The translations under genes and the position numbers were made by a program. Of a DNA stretch of 13,335 bases, positions 6,798 to 11,780 are shown piece by piece. The stretch is from JBJTIF01 sp046094825 (GTDB taxonomy: Bacteria > Actinomycetota > UBA4738 > HRBIN12), in contig JBJTIF010000058.1 of the NCBI GenBank assembly GCA_046094825.1, forward strand, positions 1 to 13,335, written 5' to 3'. The notes under the pieces were generated by a model that had not been told where the DNA came from, searched no databases, and saw nothing but the letters and a program-made list of their open reading frames with translations. Numbering within the stretch: position 1 is the stretch's first letter; the number at the start of each line of letters is the position of its first letter.

Positions 6798-6819
6798 CGC
6801 GCGACCGACGGCGACCCCC

Positions 6820-6825
6820 GGGAGG
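6820..6825 (+). promoter_or_regulatory. Strong ribosome binding site of ccr
   Basis: GGGAGG ends five bases before the GTG at 6831. It is the best Shine-Dalgarno match in the window and supports this GTG as the start, in agreement with the family-typical N-terminus SKDLYEIGELPPLG. Confidence 0.65.
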
Positions 6826-6830
6826 ACCGC

Positions 6831-8072
6831 GTGAGCAAGGACCTGTACGAGATCGGTGAGCTGCCGCCCCTGGGCGAGGTGCCCGCGCGGATGCACGCGC
6901 AGCTCGTGCGCCCGGAGCGCTTCGGCGATCCGCGCACCGCGATCCGGGACGAGGTCATCGACGTCCCCGATCTCGGGCCGAAGGACGCGCTCGTCCTCGT
7001 CATGGCCGCCGGCGTGAACTTCAACAACGTGTGGGCCGCGCGCGGTGTCCCGATCGACGTCACGAAGGGCCAGGCGCGCTTCGGGGAGCCGACGGACTTC
7101 CACATCGTCGGCTCGGACGCATCGGGCATCGTGTACGCGGTCGGGTCCGAGGTGACGAACGTCCGGGTCGGTGACGAGGTCGTCGTCCACGCGGGCCAGT
7201 GGGACGCCGACGACCCGTGGGTCGTCGCGGGCAACGACCCGGGGCTCGCCGCGTCGTTCCGCGTCTACGGCTACGAGACCTGCTGGGGATCGTTCGCGCA
7301 GTTCACGAAGGTCCAGGCGCACCAGTGCCTGCCGAAGGCGGAGCACCTCACGTGGGAGGAGGCCGCGGCGCCGACGCTCACCGGCGCGACGGCGTACCGG
7401 ATGCTCCACGGTTGGCCCCCGCACACGGTCCAGGAAGGCGACGTCGTCCTCATCTGGGGCGGCGCAGGTGGCCTCGGCGCGCTCGCGATCCAGCTCGTGA
7501 CGCTCGCCGGTGGCCGCGCGATCGCGGTCGTCTCGAGCGACGCGAAGGGCGAGTACTGCAAGGCCCTCGGTGCGGTCGGCTACATCGACCGGACGAAGTT
7601 CTCGCACTGGGGCGTGCCGCCGGCATGGGACTCCCCGGAGTGGAAGACCTGGTTCGAGGGCGCGAAGGCGTTCGGGAAGGCCATCTGGGACGTCCTCGGC
7701 GAGAAGCGCAACCCGCGGATCGTCTTCGAACACCCCGCGCAGGACACCGTGCCCACCTCGAACTTCGTGTGCGACCGCGGCGGGATGATCGTCATCTGCG
7801 CGGGGACGACCGGCTACGACACGATGATCGACGTCCGGTACCTGTGGTTCCTCCAGAAGCGCTACCAGGGGTCGCACCTGTTCAACGACGAGCAGGCGGC
7901 CGCCTTCAACGACCTCGTCCGCGCGCGGAAGGTCGTGGCGACGCTCGGCCACACGTACCGCTACGGCGAGACCGGGGAGGTCCACGCCCGCATGGGGGAG
8001 GGGAAGCTCCCCGAGGGCAACGTCTCGGTGCTCGTGGGGGCGCCGGAGCCGGGGCTCGGAGCGAGGGCCTAG
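6831..8072 (+). CDS. ccr: Crotonyl-CoA carboxylase/reductase
   Basis: A 413-residue medium-chain dehydrogenase/reductase that reductively carboxylates crotonyl-CoA with NADPH and CO2 to ethylmalonyl-CoA, the key step of the ethylmalonyl-CoA pathway; it can also make ethylmalonyl-CoA extender units. The N-terminus DLYEIGELPPLGEVP is diagnostic of the family. Others are GVNFNNVWAARG (61-72) with the CO2-pocket Asn; YGYETCWGSFAQF (146-158) with Glu149; the NADPH-binding loop WGGAGGLGALAIQL (209-222); the CCR-specific insertion around WDSPEWKTWFEGAKAFGKAIWD (266-287); and QKRYQGSHLFN (342-352) with His349. These correspond, from memory of the Kitasatospora enzyme, to N81, F170-E171 and H365; here Tyr148 would stand at the Phe position. 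The gene has its own promoter and converges on the epimerase gene, with stops three bases apart. Full length; very likely functional. Confidence 0.95.
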   Translation: MSKDLYEIGELPPLGEVPARMHAQLVRPERFGDPRTAIRDEVIDVPDLGPKDALVLVMAAGVNFNNVWAARGVPIDVTKGQARFGEPTDFHIVGSDASGIVYAVGSEVTNVRVGDEVVVHAGQWDADDPWVVAGNDPGLAASFRVYGYETCWGSFAQFTKVQAHQCLPKAEHLTWEEAAAPTLTGATAYRMLHGWPPHTVQEGDVVLIWGGAGGLGALAIQLVTLAGGRAIAVVSSDAKGEYCKALGAVGYIDRTKFSHWGVPPAWDSPEWKTWFEGAKAFGKAIWDVLGEKRNPRIVFEHPAQDTVPTSNFVCDRGGMIVICAGTTGYDTMIDVRYLWFLQKRYQGSHLFNDEQAAAFNDLVRARKVVATLGHTYRYGETGEVHARMGEGKLPEGNVSVLVGAPEPGLGARA

Positions 8073-8085
8073 CGCCTAGCGCCCT
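8064..8085. terminator. Candidate bidirectional hairpin terminator shared by ccr and the epimerase gene
   Basis: AGGGC (8064-8068) pairs with GCCCT (8081-8085), and CTAG (8069-8072) pairs with CTAG (8076-8079), leaving loop CGC and one bulged C (8080). An extra G-C pair (8063 with 8086) extends the stem. The TAG stop of ccr (8070-8072) and the TAG stop of the opposite-strand gene (8076-8078) lie in the two CTAG arms. There is no T-tract on either side, so termination efficiency is uncertain. Confidence 0.5.
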
Positions 8086-8495
8086 CCGGCCTCGACGAGC
8101 TCGACGAGCTCGACGAGGACGCCGCCCGTCGAGCGGGGCTGGAGGAACGCGATCCGGGTGCCGCGCGAGCCGCTGCGCGGGGTCGCGTCGATCGGTTCCG
8201 CGCCCTCGGCGACCATCCGCGCGAGCGTCGCCTCGACGTCGTCGACGCGGTACGCGAGGTGGTGGAGTCCGGGTCCGCGCTTCGCGAGGAATCGGCCGAC
8301 CGGCGTGTCGGGGCCGAGCGCCCCGAGGAGTTGCACGCAGGATGAGCCGACGGCGAAGAAGACCTCCTCGACGCCCTGCTCGGCGACGACCTCGCGGTGG
8401 GTGGGTTCCTGGCCGAAGAGCCGCCGGAATCGGTCGACCTCGGCCTCGAGGTCGTCGCACGCGATGCCGACGTGGTCGAGGTCGGTGAGGCTCAT
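8076..8495 (-). CDS. mce: Methylmalonyl-CoA / ethylmalonyl-CoA epimerase
   Basis: A 139-residue vicinal-oxygen-chelate (glyoxalase-fold) protein that interconverts the 2R and 2S epimers of methylmalonyl-CoA and often ethylmalonyl-CoA. Metal-ligand candidates are His8 in LDHVGIACDDLE, Gln55 in CVQLLGALGPDTPVGRFL, His78 or His79 in GPGLHHLAYRVDDVE, and Glu129 in GGVLVELVE, which matches the two-module MCE pattern. Length (about 135-150) is normal. The ATG at 8495 overlaps the stop of the upstream regulator gene by four bases (ATGA), so the two are cotranscribed and translationally coupled. The C-terminus repeats LVE three times, encoded by three exact copies of a 9-base unit. Next to ccr, its product would convert (2S)- to (2R)-ethylmalonyl-CoA for a mutase not present here. 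It also serves propionate metabolism. Confidence 0.92.
   Translation of the reverse strand: MSLTDLDHVGIACDDLEAEVDRFRRLFGQEPTHREVVAEQGVEEVFFAVGSSCVQLLGALGPDTPVGRFLAKRGPGLHHLAYRVDDVEATLARMVAEGAEPIDATPRSGSRGTRIAFLQPRSTGGVLVELVELVEAGGR
8091..8117. repeat. Three tandem copies of a 9-base unit at the 3' end of mce
   Basis: CTCGACGAG occurs three times in a row without change (8091-8099, 8100-8108, 8109-8117). On the coding (minus) strand it reads CTCGTCGAG and encodes Leu-Val-Glu three times. Copy-number change would alter the protein by three residues without shifting the frame. The first coding copy includes the presumed metal ligand Glu129. Confidence 0.9.
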
Positions 8496-8899
8496 GCCTC
8501 GTCGTCCCGCCCGCGGCGCGGGAGCGGCGGCTGGAGGCGTTCCATGAGGTCGTGCGCGGCCTTCACGTTGTACGTCCGCAGCGACAGCACGCGCGCGATG
8601 GCGGCGACCGCCTGCGCGCGGAGGTCCTCCTCGCTCCGGGCGCCGACCGCGGCGGCCTTCGCCCCGACCGGGCGCTTCGCGGAGGCGTAGAACTCGACGA
8701 GCTCGAGGAACTGCCCGAGGTTCGGCGTGAGCCCGCCGCGCTCGTAGGCGTAGATCGTCTGCTTCGCGGCCGGGCACCCCTTCACGGCGGCGGCATCGGC
8801 GACCGCGCGGAACCCCGCCGATCGACGGAGCAGGCGCAGGAGTCCGCCGATCGTGCGGGCGTCCTCCGCGGGGACGGCAGGTGCCTTCTTCCGGGCCAT
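8492..8899 (-). CDS. XRE-family helix-turn-helix regulator
   Basis: A 135-residue protein. Residues about 17-72 form a Cro/CI-type domain: IGGLLRLLRRSAGF (helix 1), VADAAAVKGCPAAKQTIYAYERG (recognition region with the typical QxTIYxYERG core), then LTPNLGQFLELVEFYA (closing helices). A lysine/alanine-rich linker and a second helical segment (about 89-122, SEEDLRAQAVAAIARVLSLRTYNVKAAHDLMERL) may mediate dimerisation. The longer reading frame with an ATG at 8968 would read through the promoter region; the ATG at 8899 is preferred because a TACCCT element ends six bases before it and the sequence MARKK is a natural start. The gene is followed by mce with a four-base overlap and is divergent from the thiolase operon across 52 bases. 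Regulation of one or both is a reasonable inference, not shown. Confidence 0.85.
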   Translation of the reverse strand: MARKKAPAVPAEDARTIGGLLRLLRRSAGFRAVADAAAVKGCPAAKQTIYAYERGGLTPNLGQFLELVEFYASAKRPVGAKAAAVGARSEEDLRAQAVAAIARVLSLRTYNVKAAHDLMERLQPPLPRRGRDDEA

Positions 8900-8905
8900 C
8901 GTCCG

Positions 8906-8911
8906 AGGGTA
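8906..8911 (-). promoter_or_regulatory. -10 element of leaderless promoter for the regulator-mce operon
   Basis: On the minus strand the element reads TACCCT, followed by six bases (CGGACG) and the ATG at 8899-8897. The inverted repeat CCGAG (8903-8907) / CTCGG (8916-8920) with an eight-base spacer overlaps it and could be an autoregulatory operator. A further CTCGG lies at 8943-8947, next to the opposite promoter. Short-motif evidence only. Confidence 0.45.
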
Positions 8912-8938
8912 GCGGCTCGGGGCGCGTGCCGCCGGGGC

Positions 8939-8944
8939 TACACT
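8939..8944 (+). promoter_or_regulatory. -10 element of leaderless promoter for the thiolase operon
   Basis: TACACT is followed by seven bases (CGGCGCC) and the GTG start at 8952, so the transcript is expected to begin at or within a base or two of the start codon. It is back-to-back with the minus-strand promoter, 27 bases between the two -10 boxes. No -35 box is visible. Confidence 0.5.
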
Positions 8945-8951
8945 CGGCGCC

Positions 8952-10088
8952 GTGACGACCTCGGTCATCGTCGGTGGCGCGCGGACCCCGATCGGACGCT
9001 TCGGTTCGGCGCTCGCGTCGCTCTCGGGCGCCGACCTCGGCGCGGTCGCGATCCGCGCGGCGCTCGAGCGCGCGGGTGTCGAGGGCGGGGCCGTCGACTA
9101 CGTGGTCATGGGGCAGGTGCTCCAGGCCGGCGCGGGGCAGATCACCGCGCGCCAGGCGGCGGTCGCGGCGGGCATCCCGAAGGAGGTCCCGTCGATCACG
9201 ATCAACAAGGTGTGCCTGTCGGGGTTGAACGCCCTCGCGATGGCCGACCAGATGATCCGCGCCGGCGAGGCCGACGTCGTCGTCGCGGGCGGCATGGAGT
9301 CGATGTCCCGCGCGCCGTACCTCCTGCCGAAGGCGCGCGAGGGGTTCCGCATCGGCGACGCGGAGGTCGTCGACTCGATGCTCTACGACGGGCTCTTCTC
9401 GACCTTCACGGGGCTCCCGATGGGGGAGTCCTCGGACACGGTCAACGCCGAGCTCGGCATCACGCGCGCGGACCAGGACGCGTGGGCGGCGCGCTCGCAC
9501 GTCCGGGCCGCCCACGCGTGGGAGACGGGCGCGATGGCCGAGGAGGTCGTCCCCGTCGAGATCGTCGGCAGGGATGGCGTCACCGTCGTCGACCGCGACG
9601 AGGGCATCCGGGCGGACACGACCGCCGAGCGCCTCGCGGCGCTCCGCCCCGCGTTCTCGCCCGACGGCACGATCACCGCGGGCAACGCCTCGCAGATCTC
9701 CGACGGTGCGGCGGCGCTCATCGTCGCGCGCCGCGAGGTCGCCGACGCGCTCGGCCTCACCCCCCTCGCGGAGATCGTCGCCCACGGGATGTCGGCGGGG
9801 GAGTTCCCCTCCCTCCACACGGTCCCCGCGGTCGCGCTCGAGCGGGCGCTCGCGAAGGCGGGCCTCGCCGTCGGCGACCTCGACCGGCTCGAGGTGAACG
9901 AGGCGTTCGCGGCGGTCGCGCTCCACGTCACGCGGCTCGTCGGCATCGCCGAGGACCGCGTGAACGTCCACGGCGGCGCGGTCGCGCTCGGCCACCCGAT
10001 CGGTGCGAGCGGGGCGCGGCTCGCGCTCACGCTCGTCCACGAGCTCCGCCGCGAGGGCGTCGCCCTGATCCTGCGCAACGTCGGCTGA
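8952..10088 (+). CDS. Acetyl-CoA acetyltransferase-like thiolase, C-terminal catalytic motif missing
   Basis: A 378-residue thiolase. The N-terminus TTSVIVGGARTPIGRFGS is typical of biosynthetic (PhaA/AtoB-type) thiolases that condense two acetyl-CoA to acetoacetyl-CoA. The nucleophilic cysteine is C88 in INKVCLSGLNALAMA; VAGGMESMSRAPYL (111-124), NASQISDGAAALIV (245-258), NEAFA (316-320) and GGAVALGHPIGASGAR (341-356, catalytic His348) are all present. The usual end, with a second catalytic cysteine in a CxGGGxG loop, is not. The protein stops after GVALILRNVG, where GVAALCIGGG would be expected, and lacks roughly the last 10-15 residues. None of the three forward frames supplies the motif. 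It may be inactive, altered in activity, or reflect an assembly error. The stop overlaps the next start by one base (TGATG). Start GTG 8952 fits the -10 seven bases upstream. Confidence 0.88.
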   Translation: MTTSVIVGGARTPIGRFGSALASLSGADLGAVAIRAALERAGVEGGAVDYVVMGQVLQAGAGQITARQAAVAAGIPKEVPSITINKVCLSGLNALAMADQMIRAGEADVVVAGGMESMSRAPYLLPKAREGFRIGDAEVVDSMLYDGLFSTFTGLPMGESSDTVNAELGITRADQDAWAARSHVRAAHAWETGAMAEEVVPVEIVGRDGVTVVDRDEGIRADTTAERLAALRPAFSPDGTITAGNASQISDGAAALIVARREVADALGLTPLAEIVAHGMSAGEFPSLHTVPAVALERALAKAGLAVGDLDRLEVNEAFAAVALHVTRLVGIAEDRVNVHGGAVALGHPIGASGARLALTLVHELRREGVALILRNVG

Positions 10089-11245
10089 TGGACCGCTTCG
10101 CGCTCCCCCCGGAGCTCGAGGAGTTCCGTGGGGTGGTGCGACGCTTCTGCGACGAGGTCGTCGCCCCCCGGGCCGCGGAGATCGACGAGAAGGACGAGTG
10201 GCCCGCCGACCTCCACCGCGCGGTGGTCGAACGGGGGGTCATGGGCGTCGGCTTCCCCGAGGAGGTCGGCGGCTCGGGCGGCGGCGCGCTCGCGTTCGGG
10301 CTCCTCATCGAGGAGCTCTCCCGCGTCTCCGCGGGGCTCTCGCTCACCCCGACGGTCGCGAAGCTCGGCGTGATCCCGATGGAGGTCGCCGGCGAGACCG
10401 AGATGGCCGCGCGGATGTCCCGCGCGATCGTCGCCGGCGACCTCCTCATGTCGTACGCGCTCACCGAACCCGAGGCGGGCTCGGACGCGGGCGCGATGCG
10501 GACGCGGTACGTCCGCGACGGCGACGCCTTCGTCCTCGACGGCGCGAAGCGCTTCATCTCCGGCGCCGGCGTCTCGCAGGCCTACGTCGTGTTCGCGACC
10601 GCCGATCCGGCGAAGGGCACCTCGGGCATCTCGGCGTTCCTCGTCCAGGCCGACGATCCCGGGTTCTCGGTCGGTCGCACGGAGGACAAGATGGGCGTCC
10701 GCGGATCGCCGACCGGCGAGGTGCTCCTCTCCGGCTGCCGGATCCCCGCCGACCGCCTCATCGGCGAGGAGGGCAAGGGCTTCGCGTACGCGATGCAGAC
10801 GCTCGACCGATCTCGCCCGACGATCGGCGCGCAGGCGCTCGGGATCGCGCAGGGCGCCTTCGACGTCGCCGCGCGCTACGCGCTCGAGCGCGAGCAGTTC
10901 GGCAAGCCGATCGCCGACCTCGCGGCGATCCGATCGATGCTCGCGGACATGGCGATGAAGATCGAGGCCTCGCGGATGCTCGTCTACCGGGCCCTCGAGG
11001 CCTGCGACCGCGGCGACCCCCGGGTCACGTACCACGCGGCGGTCGCGAAGTGCTTCGCCGGCGACGCGGCGATGGAGGTCACGACCGACGCCGTGCAGAT
11101 CCTCGGCGGCTACGGCTACATCCGCGACTACCCGGTCGAGCGCTTCATGCGCGACGCGAAGGTCACGCAGATCTACGAGGGCACGAACCAGATCCAGCGC
11201 GTCGTCATCGCGCGCGAGATCCTGAAGGCGCTCGGCGACCGCTGA
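10088..11245 (+). CDS. Acyl-CoA dehydrogenase (short/medium-chain type)
   Basis: A 385-residue FAD-dependent dehydrogenase that introduces an alpha-beta double bond into acyl-CoA and passes electrons to ETF. The N-terminal helical domain begins FALPPELEEFRGVVRRFCDEVV. The FAD/substrate signature ALTEPEAGSDAGAMRT is at 124-139, the middle beta domain includes KRFISGAGVSQAYVVFA (154-170), and the C-terminal signature QILGGYGYIRDYPVERFMRD is at 337-356. The catalytic base is E364 in VTQIYEGTNQIQR (359-371), as in butyryl- and medium-chain enzymes; isovaleryl-CoA dehydrogenases place it elsewhere. It is too short for methylsuccinyl-CoA dehydrogenase (about 540 aa). ATG 10088 overlaps the thiolase stop by one base, indicating coupled expression. 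Butyryl-CoA or a branched acyl-CoA is a likely substrate, but the exact chain length cannot be read from sequence alone. Confidence 0.93.
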   Translation: MDRFALPPELEEFRGVVRRFCDEVVAPRAAEIDEKDEWPADLHRAVVERGVMGVGFPEEVGGSGGGALAFGLLIEELSRVSAGLSLTPTVAKLGVIPMEVAGETEMAARMSRAIVAGDLLMSYALTEPEAGSDAGAMRTRYVRDGDAFVLDGAKRFISGAGVSQAYVVFATADPAKGTSGISAFLVQADDPGFSVGRTEDKMGVRGSPTGEVLLSGCRIPADRLIGEEGKGFAYAMQTLDRSRPTIGAQALGIAQGAFDVAARYALEREQFGKPIADLAAIRSMLADMAMKIEASRMLVYRALEACDRGDPRVTYHAAVAKCFAGDAAMEVTTDAVQILGGYGYIRDYPVERFMRDAKVTQIYEGTNQIQRVVIAREILKALGDR

Positions 11246-11257
11246 GGGTCGCCTTGC

Positions 11258-11263
11258 TAGGAT
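11258..11263 (+). promoter_or_regulatory. Extended -10 element of leaderless promoter for thioesterase-acnA
   Basis: TAGGAT preceded by TGC (extended -10) is followed by seven bases and the GTG at 11271. It lies in a 25-base gap after the acyl-CoA dehydrogenase stop. An ATG at 11262 lies inside the -10 element itself, which argues that the GTG is the true start of the downstream gene. Confidence 0.5.
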
Positions 11264-11270
11264 GCCGCGC

Positions 11271-11780
11271 GTGACGGTCCCCCTCGAGCCGAAGCCCGTG
11301 CGCGCGTCCCAGGTGACGCTCGTGCAGCTCATGGAGCAGACCGACGCGAACCTCGCGGGGCTCGTCCACGGCGGGGCCGTCATGCGCCTCGCGGACACCG
11401 CCGCCGGGCTCGCGGCGATCAAGCACTCGGACGGCCTCGCGGTCACCGCCTCGATGGACCAGATGGCGTTCCACCACCCGGTCCATGTCGGCGACACGCT
11501 CACCGTGAAGGCCTCGGTGAACGACGTCGGCCGCACCTCGCTCGAGGTCGGGGTGCGGGTCGAGTCCGAGAACATCTTCACGCGGGAGACGCTCCACACC
11601 TCGACCGCGTACTTCGTCTACGTCGCGATCGACCGCGACGGCACGCCGCGGCCGGTGCCGCCGCTCATCGCGGAGACCGACGAGGACCGCCGCCGGCAGG
11701 AGGAGGCCCGTGTCCGTCGTGCGAGCCGCCTCGCGCACCGCACCGCGATCGAGGAACTCCGACGGGGGAGCGGCGCGTGA
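11271..11780 (+). CDS. Hotdog-fold acyl-CoA thioesterase
   Basis: A 169-residue protein resembling YciA/BACH acyl-CoA hydrolases, which release free acids from acyl-CoA. Visible are the N-terminal strand SQVTLVQLMEQTDANLAG with Asn27; LVHGGAVMRLADTAAGLAA (31-49), the hotdog helix with HGG and Asp42; VTASMDQMAFHHPVHVGDTLTVKASVNDVGRTS (58-90), the central strands; and EVGVRVESENIFTRETLHTSTAYFVYVAID (92-121). The tail (135-169) is highly charged, Arg/Glu-rich. GTG 11271 is chosen over ATG 11262 (three residues longer) because the latter sits within the predicted -10 box. The stop overlaps the aconitase start by four bases (GTGA), so the two are coupled. The physiological substrate is unknown; a housekeeping role in relieving CoA sequestration next to the acyl-CoA genes is plausible. 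Confidence 0.85.
   Translation: MTVPLEPKPVRASQVTLVQLMEQTDANLAGLVHGGAVMRLADTAAGLAAIKHSDGLAVTASMDQMAFHHPVHVGDTLTVKASVNDVGRTSLEVGVRVESENIFTRETLHTSTAYFVYVAIDRDGTPRPVPPLIAETDEDRRRQEEARVRRASRLAHRTAIEELRRGSGA

Noticed and set aside
5724..7985. A 753-codon minus-strand open frame opposite the nuclease and ccr
   Set aside because: It is low-complexity Arg/Asp/Glu/Val sequence fully antisense to two well-supported enzymes and crosses their boundary, so it is a shadow.
8900..8968. Longer start for the XRE regulator at 8968
   Set aside because: The extra 23 residues would be translated from the divergent promoter region, have no domain similarity, and overlap the thiolase start; the ATG at 8899 follows a -10 box by six bases.
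8552..10087. The 5' extension of the acyl-CoA dehydrogenase frame, which would give an 897-residue fusion
   Set aside because: The extension is Arg/Gly-rich nonsense overlapping the thiolase in another frame. Real homology begins at the ATG at 10088, which is coupled to the thiolase stop.
6831..11245. A complete ethylmalonyl-CoA pathway cluster
   Set aside because: Only ccr, the epimerase and a thiolase-like gene are present; ethylmalonyl-CoA mutase, methylsuccinyl-CoA dehydrogenase, mesaconyl-CoA hydratase and the lyase are missing, and the dehydrogenase is too short to be methylsuccinyl-CoA dehydrogenase.
9383..11599. A 738-codon minus-strand frame across thiolase, acyl-CoA dehydrogenase and thioesterase
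   Set aside because: No domain features and entirely antisense to three clear enzymes; high-GC shadow.
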